Assembly: GCA_037445225.1 (NCBI GenBank)
Contig: JBBIKW010000001.1
Span: 317,995-381,994, forward strand
Reading direction: 5' to 3'
DNA: 64,000 nt
Origin: M3007 sp037445225
GTDB taxonomy: Bacteria; Bacteroidota; Bacteroidia; Chitinophagales; Saprospiraceae
Position 1 is the first letter of the stretch, and each line of letters begins with the position of its first letter. The translations under genes were made by a program, and so were the position numbers. The notes beneath the pieces are model-generated. The model saw only the letters and a program-made list of their open reading frames with translations, was not told the origin of the DNA and ran no database searches. Positions 34,631-42,225 of the stretch are shown here, in pieces.

Positions 34631-34961
34631 ATGGCACAATACCCTCTACCTCCAAGAATTAAGGACCGGGCAAGCATTATTGCAACGCTGCCCGGCATCT
34701 CAAAACTCAAACTGTTTCCTACGGGACGAAGCGCCTTTTGCTGCGCTCTCCTCCTCGCTCTTGGGCTGTTTTCGGAGCAGTCACAGAGGGCATGGTAGCG
34801 CGAGGTGGCTTACCCTGTCCCAAAAAGCCCGACAGTGCCGCTGCCGGTAATTTGCTACATGTGCTGGCGACCATTGTATTTTCGGTTAAATAATCCCAAG
34901 ACGCCCTGCACTAGGAGGCGAATGTTTTGTTGGTACAAGGAAAAAAGCGGAGAGGTGGGAC
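34631..34961. other. intergenic stretch, no gene supported
   Basis: Short overlapping frames on both strands, none with a recognisable family or good coding character. No tRNA, insertion sequence end or clear terminator was seen. It separates the small His/Cys-rich gene from the TonB receptor gene. Confidence 0.5.
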
Positions 34962-35318
34962 TTATTTGACCGCAGGTGGGGCGCGCAAGGCGGGATGCCC
35001 TTGCCACGTTGCTGATGGCGCTGCAAGAATGGGTATAAGGAGCAAGCTACTATCGACTATTTGCAGCGCTGGCCATAAGAGAATATCGGGCGATAATGTT
35101 TTGACAAGAGCATTTAGCAAGGGGCAAAGAATACAGGCGTCGGGAGCAGGGTTTTCGCTGTGCCAGTGACGGGCCATAGTGTGGCTGGTGTCACATTCGG
35201 GGTGCTCGTGATCGTGCGGCAACCACAGGCGGTGAGCTTCCACGAATGCGATGCGCATCAGCAAAAGCAACAGCAAAAAACAACTGCCCCACCGGCGTAT
35301 ACAGACCTTGCCCCTCAT
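34962..35318 (-). CDS. small exported His/Cys-rich protein, possible metal handling
   Basis: About 118 aa from ATG 35318. N-terminal hydrophobic segment SCFLLLLLLMRIAFVEAH acts as signal peptide or anchor. A metal-like region follows: HDHEHPEC, then HTMARHWHSE, and CILCPLL (C-x-x-C-P). The tail has a second hydrophobic stretch. This recalls DUF2946-like proteins found beside metal-related TonB receptors in Bacteroidota. A -7 box at 35335-35328 places transcription start within about 6 nt of this ATG and excludes the upstream frame start at 35330. The next gene on this strand is the TonB receptor with a CxxC plug, ~730 bp away with its own promoter. Function is inferred. Confidence 0.65.
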   Translation of the reverse strand: MRGKVCIRRWGSCFLLLLLLMRIAFVEAHRLWLPHDHEHPECDTSHTMARHWHSENPAPDACILCPLLNALVKTLSPDILLWPALQIVDSSLLLIPILAAPSATWQGHPALRAPPAVK

Positions 35319-35327
35319 ATCGATGTA

Positions 35328-35335
35328 CAAAGATA
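35328..35335 (-). promoter_or_regulatory. -7 box of the His/Cys-rich gene
   Basis: Minus-strand TATCTTTG, a perfect box, only 10 nt from the ATG at 35318; start near 35324. No -33 element recognised. Confidence 0.5.
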
Positions 35336-35379
35336 GTAAACCACTCTTATGACTTCGCCGATTTAGTGGGCATGCCGAA

Positions 35380-35453
35380 TGGCGCTGCGGAGAGTAGCAG
35401 TTGTATGCAAAGAGAGCGAATGTATTTCTCTTTAGAGCGCATCCGCAGCGTTA
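35380..35453. ncRNA. nested stem-loop, candidate structured RNA
   Basis: An outer stem (CGCTGCGGA 35383-35391 with TCCGCAGCG 35442-35450, extendable by two G.U and one A-T pair) encloses an inner stem (AAAGAGA 35409-35415 with TCTCTTT 35427-35433). The strand cannot be assigned. It lies between the His-rich gene and the promoter of the 35554 lipoprotein gene, and is not followed by a T-tract. Confidence 0.4.
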
Positions 35454-35501
35454 AAGTGATATAAAAAGTGTTAGCGATTTATTAAAATATTCTAAAAATG
35501 A

Positions 35502-35530
35502 TTGACCTAAGAAAGGTATTTCTATATTTG
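35502..35530 (+). promoter_or_regulatory. promoter of the first lipoprotein gene
   Basis: TTG (35502-35504), 18-nt spacer, TATATTTG (35523-35530): a good Bacteroidota promoter, with start near 35535 and a leader of about 20 nt. Confidence 0.65.
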
Positions 35531-35553
35531 CTCAGTTAACGGATAAAGGGAAA

Positions 35554-36282
35554 ATGAGGCAAGCGCTACTCCTCTTCTTTACGGCATGGCTAATGGGAGC
35601 GTGTAATGCCTACTACTACGCTCCCAATACCTTGCACACACCCTACCTGCGCCAGCGCCACGATGCCCAAATCAGCGTCGGAGGGCTAAGCGGAGTAGAG
35701 TTCACTGGCTTTGAAATCCACGCCAGTTATGCCCTTACGAACCGAATGGCGGTCATGGTCAACCACGTGCAGCTCGGCAACGGCTCTTCTAACAGCGACC
35801 GGCGAGGCGAGGGCCGACTCATCGAAGGTGCCTTGGGCCTCTATTATCCCTTCGGTGAAAACGCCTCTAACCATCTGCTGGCGGGTTGGGGCCTAGGGCA
35901 GGTAGCGCACTACTACAACAGAAGCCTCGGCTCGCGCTTGCACTTTCATCGGTACTTTGCCCAGTATGGACTGGTTGCCCAGGTCAGTGCGCTCCGCATA
36001 GGGGTACCGATACGGCTGAGCTATCTCAAATACCAAGGAGGCCTCATTGTCCCGCGCCAAATTACCAACGAGTCCGATCTGTTGAAGATCGAGCGCATAG
36101 AAGAAGAGCCCGGCTTTCTTTTTTTCGAGGCCGGGCTTTCGCTGGGTGTGGGCGGAGATCCTATCTACGTAAATGCCTTTGTGAACTCAGCCAGCATCAA
36201 GCGTGCAGAGGAATTTGGATTTGCCCACTCTACCATAGGGATTTCTGCAACGCTTCAATTGGGCCAACTTCTTCGGCATTAA
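35554..36282 (+). CDS. lipoprotein, outer-membrane beta-barrel-like (paralogue A)
   Basis: A 242-aa lipoprotein (LMGAC, Cys17). The mature protein begins NAYYYAPNTLHTPYLRQRHD and is rich in alternating strands ending near IGISATLQLGQLL, suggesting a beta-barrel or barrel-like sheet. It shares Y-(A/S)-P-N-T, a following Pro and GG with the protein at 37637-38431, indicating a duplicated family. The two flank a di-haem peroxidase lipoprotein; all three are on the plus strand and probably belong to one functional unit of the cell envelope. No named family is recognised. Confidence 0.8.
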   Translation: MRQALLLFFTAWLMGACNAYYYAPNTLHTPYLRQRHDAQISVGGLSGVEFTGFEIHASYALTNRMAVMVNHVQLGNGSSNSDRRGEGRLIEGALGLYYPFGENASNHLLAGWGLGQVAHYYNRSLGSRLHFHRYFAQYGLVAQVSALRIGVPIRLSYLKYQGGLIVPRQITNESDLLKIERIEEEPGFLFFEAGLSLGVGGDPIYVNAFVNSASIKRAEEFGFAHSTIGISATLQLGQLLRH

Positions 36283-36347
36283 AACATAAGACGCCTCCAA
36301 CCAAGTAGGTTTTCTAACCGTCTACATAAACAAAGACCTTCATTGTT

Positions 36348-37535
36348 ATGAAAAAACTGTCTCTGTTTCGAGTCGCCTTATTAGGATTGGGGTTCATGCT
36401 GGCTGCTTGCAACCAAAAACCGGATTTCGAGTACTATTACTACGAACCCGAAGACCAAGCGCTGCTTGCTCAGTACTTGAACCTGCCCTCCAAACCAGAC
36501 AACTACACCGTTAAATTGCCTAAGCATCTGGAGGCGATAGGGATGTTTGCTCGTCCGGTCGAGCGCGACAAAGCTATTTTAGGACGCGTCCTCTTTTACG
36601 ATAAAAACTTGTCAAAGGACGGAAAAGTGAGCTGCGCCAGCTGCCATCGCCAGGAGATCGCCTTTTCGGACGATAAACCCGTCAGTCGAGGTGTCTTTGA
36701 CCGGGTAGGCACACGCAACTCCATCCCGTTAGGCTCTGTATTGAATTTTGCCGCTTACTACGGCACCGACCTCTTCGGCCCCTCGGGCATTCCGTTCTTT
36801 TGGGATAACCGGGCAGGAACCGCCTCCGAGCAGAACTTAGCCACCATGACTAACCCAGTGGAGATGGACATGAACCACGGAGATATTGTCCGAGCAGTGC
36901 AATCGCAGCCGTATTACCGTCCGTTGTTCCGCATGGCTTACGGCGACGAGAGAATAACGGTAGAGCGCGTTTCCGAGGCTATCGCCAACTTTGTAAACGC
37001 TATCGGTTCCTACCGCAGCAAGTTTGACCGCGAAGCAGAGCGCGTATTCAACTTAAGACCCGCGGTCGGGGTACCGTTTGAAAACCAAGACTTTCCAGGG
37101 TTTACAGCAGCAGAAAATCGCGGTAAGGCCCTCTACCTCACGCACTGCGCCTCCTGCCACAGCTCTTTGCAGCAGCGGCCGGGAAAGATCATGGCAAACA
37201 ATGGCTTAGATGCAGGAACTACAGACCCAGGCGTGGGCGGCATCACCAAGAAAACGACCGACATGGGCATGTTCAAGGTCCCCTTGTTGCGCAACATTGC
37301 GCTGACAGCTCCCTACATGCACGACGGGCGCTTCGCCACCTTAGAAGAGGTGATCGATCACTACAGCACGGGCATCCAACCTCATCCTAACCTGAGCTCA
37401 GAGCTGAGGGTCGGCAGCCAGCCTCGGCGCTTTAACTTTACGCCACAGCAAAAGAGCGACCTCATCGCTTTCTTGCACACCCTAACAGATGAGGAGCTCC
37501 TTCGCGATGAGAAGTTCTCTAACCCCTTCAAGTAA
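36348..37535 (+). CDS. di-haem cytochrome c peroxidase family lipoprotein (CcpA/MauG-like)
   Basis: A 395-aa lipoprotein (LAAC, Cys21). Two c-type haem sites are seen: C96-A-S-C-H100 and C267-A-S-C-H271, each in the expected half of the protein. Further family marks are LGRVLFYDKNLSKDGKVSC, PFFWDNRAGTASEQ and MGMFKVPLLRNIALTAPYMHDGRF, with Met/His ligand positions. The enzyme reduces H2O2 using electrons from periplasmic carriers, or performs MauG-like oxidations. It sits between two homologous lipoprotein genes, 66 bp after the first, and is followed by a very strong terminator. Confidence 0.94.
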   Translation: MKKLSLFRVALLGLGFMLAACNQKPDFEYYYYEPEDQALLAQYLNLPSKPDNYTVKLPKHLEAIGMFARPVERDKAILGRVLFYDKNLSKDGKVSCASCHRQEIAFSDDKPVSRGVFDRVGTRNSIPLGSVLNFAAYYGTDLFGPSGIPFFWDNRAGTASEQNLATMTNPVEMDMNHGDIVRAVQSQPYYRPLFRMAYGDERITVERVSEAIANFVNAIGSYRSKFDREAERVFNLRPAVGVPFENQDFPGFTAAENRGKALYLTHCASCHSSLQQRPGKIMANNGLDAGTTDPGVGGITKKTTDMGMFKVPLLRNIALTAPYMHDGRFATLEEVIDHYSTGIQPHPNLSSELRVGSQPRRFNFTPQQKSDLIAFLHTLTDEELLRDEKFSNPFK

Positions 37536-37551
37536 GCATAAGCATCACTCC

Positions 37552-37613
37552 AAAAGCAAGGAGGCCTTAAGAAGATGGCTCATTGTCTTGAGGTCTCCTT
37601 GCTTTTGTTTTTA
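37552..37613 (+). terminator. strong rho-independent terminator
   Basis: A perfect 12-bp outer stem (AAAAGCAAGGAG, 37552-37563, with 37595-37606) continues with nine further pairs (two G.U), closing a 13-nt loop, then GTTTTTATT. It separates the peroxidase gene from paralogue B. Confidence 0.9.
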
Positions 37614-37636
37614 TTCATTAAGGCTCTTTTTATCGC

Positions 37637-38431
37637 ATGACGTATCTTCTGCGCCTTTGTTGGATCTTGCTGTGCTTAGGGAGTTGTACAAGTAGCCGCT
37701 TTTACTCGCCCAACACCGTGAACTTGCCCGACATCGGTCAAAAAGGCGAAGGTGCGTTGTCGGCTGGAGGTTTTCTATCGAGCAACAGCTCCGGTTGGGA
37801 GGCCCAAGCTGCATACAGCCCCCTCTCCCACCTGGCGCTTTCCGCTAGCTTTCTGCACCTTCGGCAAAAAAAAGAAGAAAGCGCCATTTTTCCTCCTTTT
37901 CCCTTTCCAGGTTCAAGTGGCCTTAGTGTAGAAGGAGTGACTCAATTCGGCGAGATCGGCGTAGGCTATTATCGATTTGCAGGGAAGCAGCAGGAGTTTC
38001 TCTTTAGCAGCTACGGGTTAGTAGGTACAGGGCAAGTGTCTAATAGCTACCAGCCGGGCGGATACCGGGCGAGATGGAGCTATTGGCGATATGCTCTGCA
38101 GCCCGGTGTTCGCCTGAGACATAGAAATTTTCGAATGGGGGCGGCTTTTCGCTTCTCTTGGGTGGCATTTGACCAAGGTTATATCGATGCGCGCATAGAT
38201 GCGAACGAGCTGGGCAGGATCTACCTCTTAGAAGCCCAATCTCCATTTCTGCTGTGGGAAATGTTCTGGACAATAGGCTACTGTTTCCGCCCCCTTACCC
38301 TCAGCGTAAACACGACGAGCGTCGTATTGGGAAAACGGGCGATCAACGATCTCGAGCTGGCGAACAATCACATGTGCCTGATGCTGACCTATCAGATCCA
38401 GCCTTCTCGGTCGGAAAAGCGCCCCAAATAG
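37637..38431 (+). CDS. lipoprotein, outer-membrane beta-barrel-like (paralogue B)
   Basis: A 264-aa lipoprotein (CLGSC, Cys16). The mature N-terminus RFYSPNTVNLPDIGQKGEGALSAGG-like region matches that of the 35554 gene (YYYAPNTLHTPYLRQRHDAQ), showing homology. The rest consists of alternating strands (FGEIGVGYYRFAG, MGAAFRFSWVAF, LSVNTTSVVLG). It is the third gene of the lipoprotein-peroxidase-lipoprotein arrangement, but a terminator precedes it, so its expression may be separate. No enzymatic motif is seen; an envelope partner or small barrel is plausible. Confidence 0.78.
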   Translation: MTYLLRLCWILLCLGSCTSSRFYSPNTVNLPDIGQKGEGALSAGGFLSSNSSGWEAQAAYSPLSHLALSASFLHLRQKKEESAIFPPFPFPGSSGLSVEGVTQFGEIGVGYYRFAGKQQEFLFSSYGLVGTGQVSNSYQPGGYRARWSYWRYALQPGVRLRHRNFRMGAAFRFSWVAFDQGYIDARIDANELGRIYLLEAQSPFLLWEMFWTIGYCFRPLTLSVNTTSVVLGKRAINDLELANNHMCLMLTYQIQPSRSEKRPK

Positions 38432-38443
38432 TACTGCGCCAAA

Positions 38444-39100
38444 CTATTCTGCGTCGCCTTTGCGACCATAGGCTAAATCGCCCGCATCGCCCAATCCCGG
38501 CACGATAAATGCTTTAGCAGTAAGCTCTTGATCAATAGCGCCTACCCAGAGATGTACCTCGGGAAACTGGCGCTGGACAGCCTCTATCCCTTGGGTGCTG
38601 GCGATGACTGCCGCCACGTGTATCGCCTTAGGCTGACCATACTCTTTCAAATGCCGCAGAGCCAGGCAAACGGAGGCTCCTGTAGCCAGCATCGGATCCG
38701 CTAAGATGAGCACAGCATCATCGAGCGAGGGACAGCTGACGTAGTCCAACTGGATATCGAAGCGACCATCGGGACGCGGATTGCGATAGGCGCTAATAAA
38801 GGCGTTATCGGCGCGGTCGAAAAAATGGAGCAACCCCTGGTGCAGCGGCAATCCCGCCCGCAAAATAGCGGCCAACACTATCCGATCGATAGGCACAGGT
38901 ACTGTAGCGATACCCAACGGCGTCTCGACGTCGCGCGGCTCGTAGTGCAGCGTTTTGGAGATTTCGTAAGCCATCACCTCTCCCAAGCGCTCTAAGTTGC
39001 GGCGGAAACGCAGGCGGTCCTTTTGCGTATGCACGTCGCGCAGCTCGGCCAAAAAATACTGGGCTATGGTGAGGTGCTTCGATAAATCCGTAATTCGCAT
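38444..39100 (-). CDS. upp: uracil phosphoribosyltransferase
   Basis: Pyrimidine salvage: uracil plus PRPP to UMP. The ~218-aa protein has the PRPP loop LILADPMLATGAS, the family N-terminal region (RLGEVMAYEIS, VPVPIDRIVLAAILRAGLPLHQG) and the C-terminal uracil-binding VPGLGDAGDLAYG. ATG 39100 is preferred to the TTG at 39109. It follows ddl by 18 bp and is likely its co-transcribed partner. Fully conserved, confident. Confidence 0.95.
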   Translation of the reverse strand: MRITDLSKHLTIAQYFLAELRDVHTQKDRLRFRRNLERLGEVMAYEISKTLHYEPRDVETPLGIATVPVPIDRIVLAAILRAGLPLHQGLLHFFDRADNAFISAYRNPRPDGRFDIQLDYVSCPSLDDAVLILADPMLATGASVCLALRHLKEYGQPKAIHVAAVIASTQGIEAVQRQFPEVHLWVGAIDQELTAKAFIVPGLGDAGDLAYGRKGDAE

Positions 39101-39118
39101 ATTGGTCAACGAGAATGC

Positions 39119-40087
39119 TCAAGCAGAAGAAAGCGCCTCTTCGATGAGTGCACCCAAGAAGCGCTCCAGCGTCCAGCCATAAGCGCGCACCTGCTGCGGT
39201 ACGATACTCGCCGGAGAAAGCCCTGGAATCGTGTTCACTTCCAACAGGTAAAAGGTCTCACCCACCAAAATATAGTCGCAGCGAATAACCCCTCGGCATT
39301 CAAAAGCCTCATATAAGCGCCGCGACCATTCCTGGCACTGCTCCGTTAGCACCACGGGCAAATCGGCAGGCGTGATCTCGCGCGCCTTTCCCTCGTATTT
39401 GGCCGCAAAATCGAAAAATTCGGTCTCTGGAAGAATTTCCGTGATGGGCAAGGCCACTACTCGTCCTTGCGCGCGAAAGACCCCTCCTGAAAACTCGCGC
39501 CCCTGCAAAAACGCCTCTATGAGCGCCTCCCTGTCGTAGGGCCAGACCGCCTCTATAGCAGGTAGGAGGTCGCTTCGGCGTTTCACCTTGGTCACCCCAA
39601 AGCTAGAGCCGTGTGTGTTGGGTTTGACAAACAGAGGGAGTCCGACAGCATCGATAACAGCATCCACATCGATGCTGTCGCCGCGGCGAATAAGGACAGA
39701 GCGAGCTAGGGGCACCCCTATAGCTGTAGCCATTTGCTTGGTGGCGTGCTTGTTCATGGTTAAAGCACTCACAAAACCGTTACAGCAAGTGTAGGGAATA
39801 CCCAATAGGTCGAGATAGCCCTGCATTTTGCCGTCTTCTAACGGAGTGCCGTGAATGGCGCCAAAAACCGCATCGAAACGCACTCGCTCGCCTTGCCACG
39901 ATAGGGAAAAATCGTTCTTGTCGATCTCTGCGCCCGTAGACAGCTCGCGCCAATGGCTCTTCTGCACGTCGATGAGGAAGCACCGATAGCGGTCAGCAGG
40001 CAAATGTTCGTATACTACTTGCCCGCTGCGCAGAGAAATAACGCGCTCAGCAGAGTCGCCTCCAGTAAGTATGGCGATGTTTCGCAT
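39119..40087 (-). CDS. ddl: D-alanine-D-alanine ligase
   Basis: ATP-grasp ligase joining two D-Ala for peptidoglycan precursors. The 322-aa protein shows GAIHGTPLEDGKMQGYLDLLGIPYT, the ATP-binding FVKPNTHGSSFGVTKV, and the metal/ATP motif GVIRCDYILVGETFYLLEVNTIPGLS. These cover the three subdomains. It starts at ATG 40087 and precedes upp in a probable two-gene unit. A terminator on the same strand (40113-40149) isolates it from the TonB receptor gene upstream. Confidence 0.96.
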   Translation of the reverse strand: MRNIAILTGGDSAERVISLRSGQVVYEHLPADRYRCFLIDVQKSHWRELSTGAEIDKNDFSLSWQGERVRFDAVFGAIHGTPLEDGKMQGYLDLLGIPYTCCNGFVSALTMNKHATKQMATAIGVPLARSVLIRRGDSIDVDAVIDAVGLPLFVKPNTHGSSFGVTKVKRRSDLLPAIEAVWPYDREALIEAFLQGREFSGGVFRAQGRVVALPITEILPETEFFDFAAKYEGKAREITPADLPVVLTEQCQEWSRRLYEAFECRGVIRCDYILVGETFYLLEVNTIPGLSPASIVPQQVRAYGWTLERFLGALIEEALSSA

Positions 40088-40112
40088 GGATTGAAGTACG
40101 CGCGGCGAAGGT

Positions 40113-40149
40113 AAAATAAAAAAGGCTTCCTCCCTTGCGGGAGGAAGCC
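40113..40149 (-). terminator. rho-independent terminator of the TonB receptor gene
   Basis: Read on the minus strand: GGCTTCCTCCC, GCAA loop, GGGAGGAAGCC (11 bp perfect, 40149-40124), then TTTTTTATTTT. Confidence 0.92.
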
Positions 40150-40171
40150 TCCTGGCGATACCACATCCGAT

Positions 40172-42217
40172 CTACTGGGCCGAATGCCACGAAAATGTCA
40201 TAGAGATGAATAAAGTGCGTCCCCAGTGCACCGGGCGCAAGTCGCCGCTGCCGTGTCCGATTTCTGCATTCGCCACCGCGCGGATTTGGCGCGTGCCGAG
40301 TAAATTCTTTACGCCCGCATTGAGGCGGATTTTGCGGTGAAAGAGATGGGTTCCCGCCGCTATGTTCAGCAGGTGCCACGCTTCCGTCTTTCCCTGAACA
40401 ATCTGCCTATCTTCTTCAAAAAAGTAGGGTGTTGCTCCAGTCATCTTATGCCACAGCGTCAGGTGCGCTCGTTCTTGGGCAAGGAAAAACGTCAGATCGT
40501 TCACCCAGTCGGGCGCCCAATTGAAACGCGGCATGGCCCCATCGCCGTTAGCCTCTTCAGATAGGGTGTTGAAAAAGCCGGTAAAGATTGCATCCGATTG
40601 CCAGCGCAGCCAATTGCCTACCCGCAACGAGAAGCCCAAGCTCCCGCCGACGGTTTCCCAATGGCGCAAATTGACGTACCGGTATTGCACAGGCGCAAAC
40701 TCCGCTAAGACGATACGGTCGCGCACGCGGTTGTAAAAGCCCGCGGCGCTCGCTCCAAGGACGACGTTGCGGCGCTGTTCCGACGTCCAGCGCACTTCGG
40801 CGCGCGCATTGTCGGAGCGCTCGGGTTGAAGGGCCGTATTACCCACGATAAAGTGATTGATGTCGATAAAATTGAAATACAGCTCCTTAAGCCCCGGCGA
40901 CCGAAAGCCATTGGCATAGGAGAGGCGCACTTGCCAGGCAGCTTTGGGGCGCCAAAGCAGCCACACCGAAGGTGTCAGCGCTGAGCCGTACAGGCTATTG
41001 AGCGTCCAACGAGCACCTCCTTGAAGCACCAGGCGGTGCTCCAACAGGTTTACTTTGGCGCTGGCAAATACGCCTAAGTCGCGAGCGGCAGCCCAGCCTA
41101 AACGCGCCGAAGCGGAGTCTACAATGCGCACTCCTTGTGCCGTCTCCGTAAAGTGCTCTATTCCGAAGAGAGCGTTCCAGCGCCGATCGGCGCGGTCACG
41201 CGCTATTGTCAAACGCGCCAACAGCCCCGACGCCGCCGAAGTGTCTTGCTGCCCTTCGATGAGGGTGCGCTGCTCCTCTTGAAAGTCGAAGCGATAAGAA
41301 TTTTTGATGCGATCGAAGCGGTTCCAACCGGCAGTAGCCTGCCAAAACCAACGCCCCGACAGCCACCCCTCTCCGTGCAGGGTCAGGTCGGTGCGACCAG
41401 TAAAGTAGTGGTCGTCAAAGGCATAGGGGCGAAACTGAGGGCGCCGTATCTCGCCTAAGTTGTCCACCTTTTCGGAGAAGAGCCCTCCCGACAGGCGTAG
41501 GTCAAGCCGTTCGGAAGGCGAAAAGCGCAGGACGGCCCGCCCAGCAGCCTGCCGCTTCGGATTCCACAGCTGCGCGCGCGCGCCTGCAGAGTCGGGCTGC
41601 GGCTGGAAATCCATCTGGTTGCCCGACAGCTGCAGCAAGAACTTACCCAGTCGCAGGCCCGCGCGCCCTTGCCACGCGCGAAAGCCACCCCCTTCCCACC
41701 GAGGAGCCACCTCCGCTTCGAAGCGATGCACCTGGCTTTTGCGCGTCACGACATTGATAACGCCTGCCGACGCCTCTGAACCGTAGAGCAACGACTGCGC
41801 ACCTTCGATGATTTCCACCTGTTGAACGGCGTGAATAGGCAACTGCCCAGCATCTATGTTGCCATTGAGGCGACCCACCACCGGCACGCCATCGACCAAA
41901 ATCTTGACATTCTCCCCGCGCATCCCATTGATGCTTACGGCACTGCCCAGTACTGGATCCTGCGATAGGCGTATGTTGGGCTCCGTCTGCAGGAGCTCTT
42001 CCAAACTTACGGCGCCGCGCCGCTCAATGGTTCTGCGGTCTATCACGCGTACGGAGTTCACTGTCTGGCGCACGTCCGTGGGCGCGAATTGCGCCGTTAT
42101 CACCACGGGCGCCACTTGAGCGTCGGGTAAAGTATCGGCAGTCTGCGCTTCGCTCGCCGAGGCATATGCCACTCCTATCGCGCCGAGCAAGAACCGCCTG
42201 ATCACAATGTCCCGCAT
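40172..42217 (-). CDS. TonB-dependent receptor, probable haem/haemoprotein uptake
   Basis: A ~681-aa receptor with an N-terminal signal (ending near ASEAQ), a plug domain (VVITAQFAPTDVRQTVNSVRV, LVDGVPVVGRLNG, VEIIEGAQSLLYGSEASAGVINVVTR) and a barrel ending TLFISMTFSWHSAQ. It lacks the carboxypeptidase-like extension seen in the other receptor of this window. The gene is immediately downstream of a HmuY-like gene (8 bp), the usual arrangement of HmuY/HmuR haem systems, so haem is the likely substrate by context. ATG 42217 was chosen over a TTG that overlaps the preceding stop. A hairpin terminator follows. Confidence 0.9.
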   Translation of the reverse strand: MRDIVIRRFLLGAIGVAYASASEAQTADTLPDAQVAPVVITAQFAPTDVRQTVNSVRVIDRRTIERRGAVSLEELLQTEPNIRLSQDPVLGSAVSINGMRGENVKILVDGVPVVGRLNGNIDAGQLPIHAVQQVEIIEGAQSLLYGSEASAGVINVVTRKSQVHRFEAEVAPRWEGGGFRAWQGRAGLRLGKFLLQLSGNQMDFQPQPDSAGARAQLWNPKRQAAGRAVLRFSPSERLDLRLSGGLFSEKVDNLGEIRRPQFRPYAFDDHYFTGRTDLTLHGEGWLSGRWFWQATAGWNRFDRIKNSYRFDFQEEQRTLIEGQQDTSAASGLLARLTIARDRADRRWNALFGIEHFTETAQGVRIVDSASARLGWAAARDLGVFASAKVNLLEHRLVLQGGARWTLNSLYGSALTPSVWLLWRPKAAWQVRLSYANGFRSPGLKELYFNFIDINHFIVGNTALQPERSDNARAEVRWTSEQRRNVVLGASAAGFYNRVRDRIVLAEFAPVQYRYVNLRHWETVGGSLGFSLRVGNWLRWQSDAIFTGFFNTLSEEANGDGAMPRFNWAPDWVNDLTFFLAQERAHLTLWHKMTGATPYFFEEDRQIVQGKTEAWHLLNIAAGTHLFHRKIRLNAGVKNLLGTRQIRAVANAEIGHGSGDLRPVHWGRTLFISMTFSWHSAQ

Positions 42218-42225
42218 AGAGCCCG

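Noticed and set aside
34565..34798. Plus-strand 77-aa ORF in the receptor upstream region
   Set aside because: No family signature, no promoter and overlaps antisense frames; treated as non-coding.
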